Shown one piece after another: positions 25,234 through 34,818 of a stretch of DNA of 64,000 nt (positions are counted from its first letter, which is position 1; every line of letters starts with the position of its first letter). Below the pieces are notes generated by a model that saw only the letters and a list, made by a program, of their open reading frames with translations, was not told the DNA's origin and ran no database searches. The stretch covers positions 1 to 64,000 of the forward strand of contig WBUF01000007.1 in the NCBI GenBank assembly GCA_008933825.1, given 5' to 3'. Source of the stretch: Rhodocyclaceae bacterium. Its GTDB lineage: Bacteria > Pseudomonadota > Gammaproteobacteria > Burkholderiales > Rhodocyclaceae. The position numbers and the translations under genes were made by a program.

Positions 25234-25270
25234 GGTCTCCTCCTTTCTCCGTGCAGGATAAGGAGGCGGG

Positions 25271-25289
25271 TGGCTCATGGCGTGAGCCC
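25271..25289. promoter_or_regulatory. Palindrome upstream of peptide/ABC transporter genes
   Basis: TGGCTCATGGCGTGAGCCC, matching 15 of 19 positions of the palindrome before the WYL regulator gene (26317-26335). It sits 38 bp upstream of the 22-residue peptide gene, so it is a candidate operator for the WYL regulator. The sequence after it (CCCCTCCTCC...GGGAGGCAAGGGG) forms another hairpin. Confidence 0.45.
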
Positions 25290-25332
25290 CTCCTCCCCCG
25301 CTCTCCCGTCGGGAGGCAAGGGGCGAAGTCGG

Positions 25333-26307
25333 TCAGTACCGGTCGAGCGCCGCCTTGAGCCGGGTCGCGACCTCCTTGCGCAGCGCCGCCGGCCCCAGCA
25401 CTTCGACGTCGGCGCCCTGCTTGAGGATGTCCATGACGAGTTCGCGGCTGTCCGAATAGGGCACGTCCAGCAGGTAGTGCCCGTCATTGTCGAAGCGCGC
25501 CTTCTGTTTCGGGTGCCACTGCTCCATCGACACCCAGCGCGCCCGCTCCGGCGTGAAGCGCAGCTTCGCCCACTGCACCTTGCGGCCGGAGAAGATGCCG
25601 TAGCCGGCGCCGAGCACCGCGTCGAGCGTCTTCTCCGGCACGTGGCGCGCCGGCTGCTCGATGATCTCGGCGCGGCGGATGGCATCCACGGCGAAGCTGC
25701 GCAGGTCGTTCCTCAGGTGGCACCAGGCATCGAGGTACCAGTTGTCGCGGTAGTACACCAGCCGCTGCGGCGAGACCTCGCGCTCGATGGTCTCGTTGCG
25801 CGCCCGCACGAAATGCGCGATGAGCAGGCGCTTCCGGCGCAGCAGGGCCGAGCCGACCACGGCAAAGTGATCGAGCGCCAGGCGGCGCGCAGCCATGCCA
25901 AGGATGCGGATGCGCTTGTGGATCTCCTCGGTGGTGTCGTCGGCGGTGCCGAGCAGCGCGCGCAGGCGCGCGAGGAGCGGCGCGATGTGCGGGCCGAGCA
26001 AGCCGCCGCCGTCGAGGTTCATGAGCAGGTGCTGCATGGTGAGCAGCGCGTGCACTTCCTGCGCCGAGAACCACAGGCCGGGCAGCTCGTACTGCGCGGC
26101 GCCGCTCTCGTGCCCGGCGAAGCGGTAGCCGCCGGCCTCGCGGTCCCAGACGATCGGCGCGTTGAGGCGGTTCCTCATGTACTCGAGGTCGCGCTTGATC
26201 GTCGCACGCGAGACTTCCAGCTTCTCCTCGAGTACCGCGAAGGGGACGACCTTCCTTTCGTTGAGCAGCTGGTCGATGCGGTAGAAACGCTCGGTGCGGT
26301 CCATCAT
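25333..26307 (-). CDS. WYL-domain transcriptional regulator (YafY type)
   Basis: 324 residues. An N-terminal HTH_11 winged helix (RFYRIDQLLNERKVVPFAVL, SRATIKRDLEYMRNRL) is followed by the WYL domain with VYYRDNWYLDAWCHLRNDLR and a WCX extension (VSMEQWHPKQKARF). WYL regulators sense a small molecule or nucleic acid and control nearby genes; many act on phage-defence or DNA-damage loci. It lies 30 bp after the ClpX-like gene on the same strand. Palindromes TGGCTCAT...ATGAGCCA before it and before the downstream peptide/ABC genes are the likely operators. Confidence 0.92.
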   Translation of the reverse strand: MMDRTERFYRIDQLLNERKVVPFAVLEEKLEVSRATIKRDLEYMRNRLNAPIVWDREAGGYRFAGHESGAAQYELPGLWFSAQEVHALLTMQHLLMNLDGGGLLGPHIAPLLARLRALLGTADDTTEEIHKRIRILGMAARRLALDHFAVVGSALLRRKRLLIAHFVRARNETIEREVSPQRLVYYRDNWYLDAWCHLRNDLRSFAVDAIRRAEIIEQPARHVPEKTLDAVLGAGYGIFSGRKVQWAKLRFTPERARWVSMEQWHPKQKARFDNDGHYLLDVPYSDSRELVMDILKQGADVEVLGPAALRKEVATRLKAALDRY

Positions 26308-26316
26308 CCACCCTGG

Positions 26317-26335
26317 TGGCTCATGAGATGAGCCA
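26317..26335. promoter_or_regulatory. 19-bp palindrome at the WYL regulator start
   Basis: TGGCTCAT-GAG-ATGAGCCA, perfect 8-bp arms, 9 bp upstream of the WYL start codon and within the 30-bp gap after the ClpX-like gene. A related palindrome is at 25271-25289. Best explained as an autoregulatory operator, or as a hairpin in the operon mRNA. Confidence 0.5.
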
Positions 26336-26337
26336 CA

Positions 26338-27342
26338 TTATGCCTGAATCGCCCCTCCCTGCGCGTCGATGAAGCGCGCCGGCTCGAAGAGCGAAGCGAT
26401 GACGACCTTCGCGATGCGCTTGTCGTCCGGCACGACGTAGAGCACCGGCGTGAGCATCTCCTCGAAGATGCCGCGCAGGCTGCGCGCGCCGACCTTGTAT
26501 TCGATGGCCAGCTCGGCGATCTGCTCGAACACCGGCGGATCGATCGTCAGCTCGACGCCCTCGCCCTGCAGAATCTCGCGGAACTGGCGGTAGATGGCGT
26601 TGCGCGGCGCGGTCATGATGCGCACCAGCATGGCCTTGTCGAGGTCCTCGAAGCTGGCGATGATCGGCAGCCGCCCGGCAAACTCGGGAATGAGGCCGAA
26701 CTCGAAGAGATCGGTCGGCTTCACGCGGGCGTTGAGCCGGTCGAGGATGCGCTGGTCCTCGCCGCCGGTGGCGGAGATGAAGCCGAAGGCATGCGTCTTG
26801 GCGAGGATCTTGCGCAGGCCGACGAAGGCGCCGCCGCAGATGAAGAGGATGTTGGCGGTGTCGATATACTGGCCGTGCTTGAGCCGCACCGGCGCGCCTT
26901 CCATGATCTTGAGCAGGGCGTGCTGAACGCTCTCGCCCGAGGCACCGCCCGCCTGGCCGCTGATGGCCTTGAGCTTGTCCACCTCGTCGATGAAGACGAT
27001 GCCGCGCTGCGCCCGTGCCACGTCGCCGTCGGCCTTCTCCAGCAGGCGCTGCAGGATGGCATCGATCTCCTCGTTGGCGTATTCCGTCTGCGCCAGCGAG
27101 GTGGCGTCGGCCGTGACGAAGGGCACTCGCAGCACGCGCGCCAGGGTCTCGCACAGCAGCGTCTTGCCGGTGCCGGTGGAGCCGACGAGCAGGACATTGC
27201 TCTTGGCGATACCGGCCCCCTCGCTCTCGGCCTTGCCGATCTTCTTGTAGTGCGAATAGACGGCGACGGCGACGGTCTTCTTGGCGTCGTCCTGGCCGAT
27301 GACGTACTGGTCGAGGTGGCTGACGATGGTGCTCGGGGTCAT
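26338..27342 (-). CDS. ClpX-like AAA+ ATPase without zinc-finger domain
   Basis: 334 residues against about 424 in true ClpX: the N-terminal C4 zinc domain is missing and the protein begins with the ClpX AAA+ module (LDQYVIGQDDAKKTVAVAVYSHYK). Walker A GSTGTGKT (54-61) and Walker B FIDEVDK (117-123) are intact, as are sensor regions (FGLIPEFAGRLPIIA, GARSLRGIFEEML). The pore loop GYVG of ClpX is EYAN here (87-90) and the ClpP-docking IGF is replaced by FGF (186-188). So it unfolds or remodels a protein, but partner peptidase use is uncertain. It lacks clpP nearby and leads a possible operon with WYL regulator and ABC transporter. Confidence 0.88.
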   Translation of the reverse strand: MTPSTIVSHLDQYVIGQDDAKKTVAVAVYSHYKKIGKAESEGAGIAKSNVLLVGSTGTGKTLLCETLARVLRVPFVTADATSLAQTEYANEEIDAILQRLLEKADGDVARAQRGIVFIDEVDKLKAISGQAGGASGESVQHALLKIMEGAPVRLKHGQYIDTANILFICGGAFVGLRKILAKTHAFGFISATGGEDQRILDRLNARVKPTDLFEFGLIPEFAGRLPIIASFEDLDKAMLVRIMTAPRNAIYRQFREILQGEGVELTIDPPVFEQIAELAIEYKVGARSLRGIFEEMLTPVLYVVPDDKRIAKVVIASLFEPARFIDAQGGAIQA

Positions 27343-27441
27343 GGCGGCCGCTCCATTCGGGATGGCGGCATTATGCCCGGAGTTGCCAGCGGGGGTGTTG
27401 CGGGTCGATACTTGCGCATTCCGTTCCGGAATCCGGGTGCC

Positions 27442-28698
27442 ATGAAACCGCCTAGCCTGTCCGCCGCCTGCGCTTTGCTCGCCTGCACGGTTTTCCTCTT
27501 CGGCCCGTCAGGGGCCGTCGCGCAGCCCGTCCCGCCCGACGGCGACCGGTTCGCCACTGTCTGGCGGCTCAGAGGCGAACTCACCGCCGCCGACTCCTCC
27601 GGCGCAGAGCGCACCCTGCGCGAAGGCGACACGGTGCGCGTGGGCGACCGCGTCCGCGCCGCCGCGAGCGGCGAGGCCGTGCTGAAAACGGCCGATGCCG
27701 GCTTTGTAGCCTTGCGGCCCGGCGCCGAATTCCTGCCCGAACGCTTCTCCGCCGAAGGCAAGCCCTCGGACAGCCTCACGCTGCGCCTTGTCAGCGGCGG
27801 CCTGCGCGTCATCACCGGCTGGATCGGCCGACTCAACCGCTCCGGTCACCGCATCATCACGCCCACCGCCACCATCGGCATCCGCGGCACCGACCACGAG
27901 CCTTACGTCATTTCCGCCGAACTGGCGAAGAGCCTGTCGCAGCGCGAGGGCACCTACGACAAGGTGAACCGCGGCGGCACGACGATGGACGTGGACGGCA
28001 ACACACTCGACATCGATGCCGGCAAGGTCGGCTTCGTGCGCGCGGCCAAGCCGTTCAAGTCGCGCGCGCTGATGACGCTGCTGCTGCCCGTGCTCCTCGA
28101 CAAGGTGCCGGACTTTTACGTGCCCGGCGCCTTCGACGCTGAACTCGACCGGCTGGCCGAGGGCGCGGATGCCGAGAGCCGGCGCCTGCTCGAAGAGCGC
28201 CAGAAGGCGCCACCCCCGGATCAGGCCGCTGCACCCGCCGCATCCGAAACAGCGCCCGCCACCGCCTCGGCGGCTGCATCCGCGAAGGGCGCCTGTGATG
28301 CGCCGGCGCAAGAATGGCTGGCACGGCTGGACGACGCCATCGTCCAGCGCAATGCGCGCGCCGTCATCGACCTGTTCGCCCCCGATGCGGCGATCAAGGC
28401 CCATGTGCGCGGCGGCGACGGCACGCTGAAGACGGCCGAGTTCACCCGCGACGAGCTGGCGCAGAGCAGCGTCGACGCGATGCTCGGCCTGCAGGGCTTC
28501 AAGCAGCGCCGCCCGGTGGTCGAAGGCCGGCCTGCCGAGGGCGCCAAGGGCTGCGAGCGCGTCGCCGTGCGCAGCGTGTCGATCGAGCAGGGCGTGCGCA
28601 ACGGCAAGCCCTACCGCTTCGAGTCGCTGGAGGAATACGTGATCGAGCGCCGTGCCGGCCGCTGGGTGGCGGTGCGCGCCGAGACGACGCAGCGCTAG
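27442..28698 (+). CDS. Exported FecR-domain protein
   Basis: 418 residues with a signal peptide (LSAACALLACTVFLFGPSGAVA). Residues about 45-150 form a FecR-type beta domain (GDTVRVGDRVRAAASGEAVLKTADAGFVALRPGA...TPTATIGIRGTD). A low-complexity Ala/Pro linker follows, then a C-terminal domain (CDAPAQEWLARLDDAIVQRNARAVIDLFAPDA) resembling the SnoaL/NTF2-like nuclear-transport fold. Without a sigma factor or TonB receptor nearby, it is not a classical FecR anti-sigma; such proteins may be periplasmic binding or scaffold modules. Divergent from the ClpX-like gene and convergent with the ankyrin gene. Confidence 0.82.
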   Translation: MKPPSLSAACALLACTVFLFGPSGAVAQPVPPDGDRFATVWRLRGELTAADSSGAERTLREGDTVRVGDRVRAAASGEAVLKTADAGFVALRPGAEFLPERFSAEGKPSDSLTLRLVSGGLRVITGWIGRLNRSGHRIITPTATIGIRGTDHEPYVISAELAKSLSQREGTYDKVNRGGTTMDVDGNTLDIDAGKVGFVRAAKPFKSRALMTLLLPVLLDKVPDFYVPGAFDAELDRLAEGADAESRRLLEERQKAPPPDQAAAPAASETAPATASAAASAKGACDAPAQEWLARLDDAIVQRNARAVIDLFAPDAAIKAHVRGGDGTLKTAEFTRDELAQSSVDAMLGLQGFKQRRPVVEGRPAEGAKGCERVAVRSVSIEQGVRNGKPYRFESLEEYVIERRAGRWVAVRAETTQR

Positions 28699-28779
28699 GC
28701 CGGGACAGGACACGCCATCCCGTTCCCCGGCCGGTCTGGCAGCGCTCGGCTACGGGGCGGGCAAGCAGAAGGGAAACGG

Positions 28780-29925
28780 CTACTTCGCCGGCACAGCCGC
28801 CTCTGCCTCCGCCTGGGCTTCGCGCCGGAACTTCGCAGCAGCCTCGTGCAGTTCCCTGCGCAATTCGGCGGCAGAGCGATTCCTGTCCTTCCTGCCCTTC
28901 TCCATCTGCATGCGCTCGAGGATGCCCGAAATCTCCGAAGGCTGGTCGGCGCTTCCGGCGACCTCGGCCGGCGTACTCACGGCGGAGCCGGCCTTGATCG
29001 CCTTGTAGACCAGTTCGGCGCGCTCGCGGCCGGCCTGCTTTGGATCGGCGGTGATCACCAGCACTTCCGGCTTGCCGCCCTTGCCCTTCTTCGTCATGAG
29101 GGTTTGCACCTCGCTGTCGTGCCGGTGCAGGGCAATGCTCGCCATGAGTGCCTTGCGCAGGTTGCCGGTCGGCTTGCCTGCAGCCTCCGCCTGGCGGATC
29201 TTCTCGAGCAGATCGCCGATCTCCGGCGGAGCCGGCACGGACTTCTTCGCCTCGCCGAAGGATTCCGGCGCCTTCGCCGCGCGGGCAAAATCCTCGGCGC
29301 TCGACACCATTTTGGCAATGCCGTAGTTCTTGTTGCGCATCGCGAAGGCGAGCGCACTGTCGCCCCATTCGTTGGCCGGCGCCGTGTCGGCGCCGGCCTC
29401 GATCAGCGCACGGGCGAGGTCGGCCTGGCCCTCGCGGGCCGCCAGCATCAGCGCCGTGGAATCGTTCGGCGTGCGGGCATTGACGTCGGCGCCTTTCTCC
29501 ATCAACAGGCGGGCGATGTCGGCGTGGCCGGCGAAGACGGCGTAGTGCAGCGCGCTCCACTGCCGGGCGTCGCGGTTCGGCCGCGCGCCATGATCGAGCA
29601 GCAGCTTCACTGCATCGAGGTGCCCGCGCCAGGCGGCCAGTTGCAGGGCTTGCTCGTCGTAGCGGTTGGTTTGATGCACGTTCGCGCCACGTTCGAGAAA
29701 AAGTCGCATCAGATCGAGGTGGCCGATCCACGCGGCAATCATCAGGCCGCTGCCGATGCGATCGGCCATGAAGTCTGGCGGCAGGCCCTCGTTCAGCCAC
29801 TTCTTCACGGCCAGGGTATTGCCCGCCTCGACGGCGACGCCATACTCGATCGGCGTCGGCGGCGCCGCCCAGGCCGGGCGCAGCAGGCAGGCCAGGATGA
29901 CCAGCAGGGACAACAAGGCTCGCAT
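28780..29925 (-). CDS. Exported ankyrin-repeat protein
   Basis: 381 residues with a signal peptide (ALLSLLVILACLLRPAWA). Five to six ankyrin repeats run from about residue 30 to 200 (DLMRLFLERGANVHQTN; DAVKLLLDHGARPNRD; DIARLLMEKGADVNART; DLARALIEAGADTAPAN). The C-terminal 180 residues are helical, charged and Lys/Glu/Ala-rich with no known domain. It is probably a periplasmic protein-binding scaffold; secreted ankyrin proteins often pair with catalase or toxins, none of which is here. Starts 26 to 53 bp from the divergent TonB-like gene, sharing a short AT-rich promoter region (TTTATAGCAAAATATCG). Confidence 0.88.
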   Translation of the reverse strand: MRALLSLLVILACLLRPAWAAPPTPIEYGVAVEAGNTLAVKKWLNEGLPPDFMADRIGSGLMIAAWIGHLDLMRLFLERGANVHQTNRYDEQALQLAAWRGHLDAVKLLLDHGARPNRDARQWSALHYAVFAGHADIARLLMEKGADVNARTPNDSTALMLAAREGQADLARALIEAGADTAPANEWGDSALAFAMRNKNYGIAKMVSSAEDFARAAKAPESFGEAKKSVPAPPEIGDLLEKIRQAEAAGKPTGNLRKALMASIALHRHDSEVQTLMTKKGKGGKPEVLVITADPKQAGRERAELVYKAIKAGSAVSTPAEVAGSADQPSEISGILERMQMEKGRKDRNRSAAELRRELHEAAAKFRREAQAEAEAAVPAK

Positions 29926-29977
29926 GGCCCATTTATAGCAAAATATCGCCGTGCCCGGCTTGACCACTGCCAACCCC

Positions 29978-30490
29978 ATGCCCCTACGCCGCTTCCTGCT
30001 TGCCCTGGCGGCTTCGCTCGCCCTCCACATCGCCCTGCTCGGCCTCGCCCTGCCGCAGGGAAAAGTCAGTCCCCGCAACACGGCGCTCAGCGCGCGCCTG
30101 CTGCCGCCCGCCACGGTCAGGCCGTCCGAAGCGCTGCTGAAAGACACACTGGCAGACGAAAGGAGGGCTGAAGCCGTTCAGCACCAGGCCAGGCCGTCCG
30201 ACACAAAATCCCGCCGTCCCGGGCCTCGCACGCCGGACGAAGCCGCGCAGCGCAAGCTGTCGGAAGTCATGTTCTACCCGCCGGAAGCCGTCTCGCGGGG
30301 TCTGGAGGGAGAAGTGCGCGTGCTGCTGACGCTCGACGCCGAGGGGGGAATCATGGATGCGCAAGTGGCCGCAGGCAGCGGCCATCGGCTGCTCGATATC
30401 GCCGCGGTGCAGGCCGCGCTGGCCATGGGCAGCCTGCCCGGCGCCGGCGTGCGCGAGCTGATCCTGCCGGTGGTGTTCAGGCTGAGGTAG
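29978..30490 (+). CDS. TonB-family energy transducer-like protein (short)
   Basis: 170 residues from the ATG at 29978; a GTG at 29951 would add nine. A single N-terminal helix (FLLALAASLALHIALLGLAL) anchors it, followed by a short non-Pro-rich linker and a TonB C-terminal domain (VMFYPPEAVSRGLEGEVRVLLTLDAEGGIMDAQVAAGSG). The linker lacks the long PxP/KxP run of true TonB, so it is a minor TonB-like protein. No exbBD is nearby. Residues 29-37 (KVSPRNTAL) are encoded by a copy of the repeat element. Divergent from the ankyrin gene. Confidence 0.85.
   Translation: MPLRRFLLALAASLALHIALLGLALPQGKVSPRNTALSARLLPPATVRPSEALLKDTLADERRAEAVQHQARPSDTKSRRPGPRTPDEAAQRKLSEVMFYPPEAVSRGLEGEVRVLLTLDAEGGIMDAQVAAGSGHRLLDIAAVQAALAMGSLPGAGVRELILPVVFRLR
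30062..30086 (+). repeat. AAAGTCAGTC dispersed element inside the TonB-like gene
   Basis: AAAGTCAGTC then CCCGCAACACGGCGC, in frame with the TonB-like gene just after its membrane helix, coding KVSPRNTAL. Exact core. Confidence 0.7.
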
Positions 30491-30491
30491 C

Positions 30492-30779
30492 TCAGCCGAC
30501 GATGTTCATGATCCGCCAAGCGCGCCCGGCAATGACCAGGCTGTGACGATAGAGGGACACTTCGCCGGCGCGCAGGCGCTGGACGCTGCGGCTGGCCTGG
30601 TCGCGCACTTCCACGGTTTCGTTGGCGCCCAGCTCGCGATGGGTGACAGGGCCGCTGCCACTCTCCGCCATGAGCATGAAGGTCAGCCTGCGAAGGCCGC
30701 CGGGCCGGCCGGCAGATTCGCCGACGAGGAAGGCGATGGACGCCAGCGACAGCCTGGCTTTGACATCGGTCTGCTGCAT
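30492..30779 (-). CDS. Small hypothetical protein
   Basis: 95 residues, no signal peptide, predicted alternating strands in the second half (VTHRELGANETVEVRDQ; VSLYRHSLVIAGRAWRIMNIVG). No family is recognised. The start at 30779 follows GGAGACGGCC spacing; the longer frame to 30854 begins in a GC-rich hairpin. It lies 138 bp downstream of an acyl-CoA dehydrogenase gene on the same strand and converges on the TonB-like gene. The gap upstream contains CGCCGGCG hairpins and a TTGATTACG stretch that could be a promoter, so it may be independently expressed. Function unknown. Confidence 0.6.
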   Translation of the reverse strand: MQQTDVKARLSLASIAFLVGESAGRPGGLRRLTFMLMAESGSGPVTHRELGANETVEVRDQASRSVQRLRAGEVSLYRHSLVIAGRAWRIMNIVG

Positions 30780-30917
30780 GGCCGTCTCCTTTGGATTGCG
30801 TTGGAGACAGCGTAGCCGGCGGGCCGGCGAAAAGCTTGTCGCCGGCGTAATCAAGTGTAAGCGTTTGTTGCGGCCCCTCTCCCACGAACGGCGAGCAGCA
30901 AGCCGACAGCCGGCCCA

Positions 30918-32153
<1,236 letters not shown>

Positions 32154-32166
32154 TGTGGCTCCTGTA

Positions 32167-33237
32167 TTAAATCTTTCCGGCGATGATCTTTTCCACCTGG
32201 CGCCAGGCTTCCTCGGCGAGCGGCCGGGCGCGCCTGCCGGTCTCGACGGCCTCCTGGCTGGAGGCGTTGCCCTGCAGGGCGCGCGCCATGATTCCCTGCG
32301 CGATGGCGGTGAGGCGGAACATGTTGAAGGCGAGGTAGTACTCGAACTCGGCGGCCGGGATCGAGGCACGCCCGGTGCGCTGGCAGTACAAGGCGACATA
32401 CTCGCGCTCGCTCGGAATGCCGAGCGCCGCCAGGTCGTGGCCGGCCAGGCCGCGGAACTGGCCCGGCGACAGCCGCCAGCTCATGCAGTGGTAGGCGAAG
32501 TCGGCGAGCGGATGGCCGAGGGTGGACAGCTCCCAGTCGAGCACGGCGAGGATGCGCGGCTCGCTCGGGTGGAAGATGACGTTGTCGAGGCGGTAGTCGC
32601 CGTGCACGATGGCCGTCTCGTCGCCGGCCGGAATGTTCGCCGGCAGCCAGGCCATCAGGTTGTCCATGGCCTCGATCTTCTCCGTCTCCGAGGCGCGGTA
32701 TTGCTTGCTCCAGCGGTCGATCTGGCGCGCGAAGTAGTTGCCCGGCCTGCCGTAGTCGGCCAGCCCCACGGCGGCGTAGTCCACGCTGTGCAGGGCGGCG
32801 ATGACACGGTTCATCTCGGTGAAGATGGCCGTGCGCTCGGCGGGCGCCATGCCCGGCAGCGCCGGGTCCCACAGGACGCGGCCCGCGACGTAGTCCATGA
32901 CGTAGAAGGCGGTGCCGATGACCGCATCGTCCTCGCAGAGGGCATAGCCCTTCGCCACCGGCACGCCGGTCTGCGCCAGCGCGGAAATCACGCGGTACTC
33001 GCGGTCGACGGCATGGGCCGAGGGCAGCAGCTTGCCGGGCGGCTTGCGCCGCATGACGTACTTCCTGTTGCCGGCGGAAAGCAGGAAGGTCGGATTCGAC
33101 TGGCCGCCCTTGAACTGCTCGACCGTCAGCTCGCCCGAGAAACCCTCGACACGGGCGCGCAGCCAGTCGGCCAGCCGGCCGGTATCGAAGGCGTGCTGCG
33201 GCGAGACGGCGCGGGTGCCTAGAAATTTTTCACTCAT
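32167..33237 (-). CDS. Phosphotransferase family protein (APH/ACAD11 kinase-like)
   Basis: 356 residues. A kinase-like APH fold: ATP-site motif [26 protein letters not shown], catalytic HGDYRLDNV (Brenner loop with Asp), and metal-binding [17 protein letters not shown]. This is the signature of the ACAD10/11 N-terminal kinase and LvaA, proposed to phosphorylate 4-hydroxyacyl-CoA. It directly precedes the ACAD gene on the same strand, 13 bp gap, supporting joint action. A long hairpin element lies immediately upstream of the start. Aminoglycoside resistance is unlikely given this context. Confidence 0.9.
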   Translation of the reverse strand: MSEKFLGTRAVSPQHAFDTGRLADWLRARVEGFSGELTVEQFKGGQSNPTFLLSAGNRKYVMRRKPPGKLLPSAHAVDREYRVISALAQTGVPVAKGYALCEDDAVIGTAFYVMDYVAGRVLWDPALPGMAPAERTAIFTEMNRVIAALHSVDYAAVGLADYGRPGNYFARQIDRWSKQYRASETEKIEAMDNLMAWLPANIPAGDETAIVHGDYRLDNVIFHPSEPRILAVLDWELSTLGHPLADFAYHCMSWRLSPGQFRGLAGHDLAALGIPSEREYVALYCQRTGRASIPAAEFEYYLAFNMFRLTAIAQGIMARALQGNASSQEAVETGRRARPLAEEAWRQVEKIIAGKI

Positions 33238-33240
33238 GGA

Positions 33241-33346
33241 AAACCTGTTTCACCACAGAGACACAGAGGCACAGAGAAAAACAAAAAAATAGAATTTGCT
33301 GTTGCAGTTCTCTGTGTCTCTGTGCCTCTGTGGTTAATGGTTTTTT
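33241..33346. repeat. Palindromic MITE-like element E1
   Basis: Arms ACCACAGAGACACAGAGGCA... (33251-33276) and ...TGCCTCTGTGGTT (33310-33335) pair at about 24 of 26 positions around an AT-rich centre (AAAAACAAAAAAATAG). The whole unit is repeated, inverted and nearly identical, at 36530-36633. It occupies the full gap between kinase and MDR genes. Confidence 0.9.
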
Positions 33347-34344
33347 CATATCAGCTTCACCAACTGCTTGCCGAGGTTGGCGCCCTTGAGCAGGCCGATG
33401 AAGGCCTGCGGCGCGTTCCCCAGGCCCTGCGCCACGGTCTCGCGGTACTTGATCTTGCCTGTAGCCACGCCCTGCCCCAGCTCGGCGAGCGCCACGGGCC
33501 AGCGCTCCATGTGCTCGGAGACGATGAAGCCCTGCATCCTGATGCGGTTGATCAGCACGGAGCCGATGTTCTTCATCGGGTACGGCTCGCTGTTGTACTG
33601 CGCGATGAGGCCGCACAGGGCGATGCGCGAGAAGGCGTTCATGCGCCCGAGCAGGGTGTCGAAGATCTCGCCGCCGACGTTCTCGAACAGGCAGTCGATG
33701 CCGTCCGGCGTCGCCGCCTTGATGTCCGGCCACAGCTTGCCGGCCTTGTAGTCGATGCAGGCGTCGAAGCCGAGTTCGCCGACGACGTAGCGGCACTTCT
33801 CCGTCCCGCCGGCGATGCCCACCGCCCGGCAGCCCTTCATCTTCGCCAGCTGGCCGACCACGCTGCCGACGGCGCCCGAGGCGGCGGTCACCACCACCGT
33901 CTCGCCGGCCTTCGGCTGGCAGAGGTCCATCAGGCCGTACCAGGCGGTGACGCCGGGCATGCCCACCGGCCCGAGGTAGGCGGAGAGCGGGATGTGACGG
34001 TCATCCACCTTCATCAGCATGGTGCCGTCGCTGACGCCGTAGAGCTGCCAGCCGAGGTAGCCCACCACCTTGTCGCCGACGGCGAATTTCGGGTTCTTCG
34101 ACGCGACCACCTCGCCGGCCGTGCCGCCGATCATCACTTCGCCGAGCTTCACCGGGGCGGCATAGGACTTGGCGTCGTTCATGCGGCCGCGCATGTAGGG
34201 GTCGAGCGACAGCCAGTGGTTGCGCACCAGCACCTGGCCGTCGGCGATCGCCGGCACCGGCGCCTCGGCCAGCTTGAAATTCGACTCTTCGACCCAGCCG
34301 GTCGGGCGGCTGGCGAGGAGGATCTGCCTGTTGGTTTCGCTCAT
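33346..34344 (-). CDS. NADP-dependent MDR oxidoreductase (CurA/leukotriene B4 dehydrogenase-like)
   Basis: 332 residues. Zinc-less medium-chain reductase with the family signature LSLDPYMRGRMNDAKSY, a GGTAGEVV block and the NADP loop TAASGAVGSVVGQLAK. Members reduce the double bond of 2-alkenals, 2-alkenones or curcumin with NADPH. In this beta-oxidation cluster it could act on an enoyl or enone intermediate. It is the terminal gene of a four-gene block (SDR, crotonase, thioesterase, MDR) enclosed by inverted elements E1 and E2. The last codon lies at the edge of E1. Confidence 0.92.
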   Translation of the reverse strand: MSETNRQILLASRPTGWVEESNFKLAEAPVPAIADGQVLVRNHWLSLDPYMRGRMNDAKSYAAPVKLGEVMIGGTAGEVVASKNPKFAVGDKVVGYLGWQLYGVSDGTMLMKVDDRHIPLSAYLGPVGMPGVTAWYGLMDLCQPKAGETVVVTAASGAVGSVVGQLAKMKGCRAVGIAGGTEKCRYVVGELGFDACIDYKAGKLWPDIKAATPDGIDCLFENVGGEIFDTLLGRMNAFSRIALCGLIAQYNSEPYPMKNIGSVLINRIRMQGFIVSEHMERWPVALAELGQGVATGKIKYRETVAQGLGNAPQAFIGLLKGANLGKQLVKLI

Positions 34345-34398
34345 ATCGTTTTCCCGTTCTTATCCCCTCTCCCCACGAGCGGGAGAGCGGGGGTTGAG

Positions 34399-34818
34399 TT
34401 AACCCGCCGTCTCCCCGTGACTGACTTTGCGTTTCACCTTGAAGGAGGCCATCGCCTTTGCCACCAGTTCGCCCGCCTCGTCGCGCACCTCGCCCTCGCA
34501 GAAGACGATCGAGTCGCCGCGCCTCAGCACGCGCGCTTCCACCGTCAGGCGCCCGCGCCCGGCACTGATGAAGCTCACGCTCAAGTCGACCGTGACCACG
34601 CCCGTGCCTTGCGGCAGGCTGCTGCGCGCCGCCTGGCCCATGGTGACGTCGAGCAGCGTCGTCACCACGCCGCCGTGGGCATATCCCCAGCTGTTGTGCA
34701 GCTCGCGGCGAACCTCGACTGCGGCCGTCGCCCGTCCCCTTTCCGGGGGACCGTCCTGCGCCTGCAGCAGATCGATGAAGGGTATGTCGAGGCCGAAAAA
34801 CTTTCTATCCTTCGCCAT
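34399..34818 (-). CDS. PaaI-family hotdog thioesterase
   Basis: 139 residues. Hotdog fold with the segment [25 protein letters not shown] (Asn and Asp/Gly loop of PaaI-type acyl-CoA thioesterases), and [29 protein letters not shown]. It hydrolyses an acyl-CoA to release CoA, either as pathway outlet or rescue. Its start overlaps the crotonase stop by 14 bp. The last nine codons (KVSHGETAG) are encoded by a copy of the repeat element. The spacer towards the MDR gene holds a CCCCTCTCCCC...GGGAGAGCGGGGG hairpin (about 34364-34392). Confidence 0.88.
   Translation of the reverse strand: MAKDRKFFGLDIPFIDLLQAQDGPPERGRATAAVEVRRELHNSWGYAHGGVVTTLLDVTMGQAARSSLPQGTGVVTVDLSVSFISAGRGRLTVEARVLRRGDSIVFCEGEVRDEAGELVAKAMASFKVKRKVSHGETAG
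34404..34428 (-). repeat. AAAGTCAGTC dispersed element at the thioesterase C-terminus
   Basis: CCGCCGTCTCCCCG then TGACTGACTTT on the plus strand; it encodes KVSHGETAG of the minus-strand thioesterase. Exact core. Confidence 0.72.

Noticed and set aside
30492-30779. Small protein next to the kinase-ACAD pair as an LvaB-type helper
   Set aside because: Its sequence does not resemble that helper family, and it is separated by 138 bp with a possible own promoter.
32167-33237. Aminoglycoside phosphotransferase (resistance gene)
   Set aside because: The motif set and direct pairing with an acyl-CoA dehydrogenase fit the ACAD10/11-type kinase instead.
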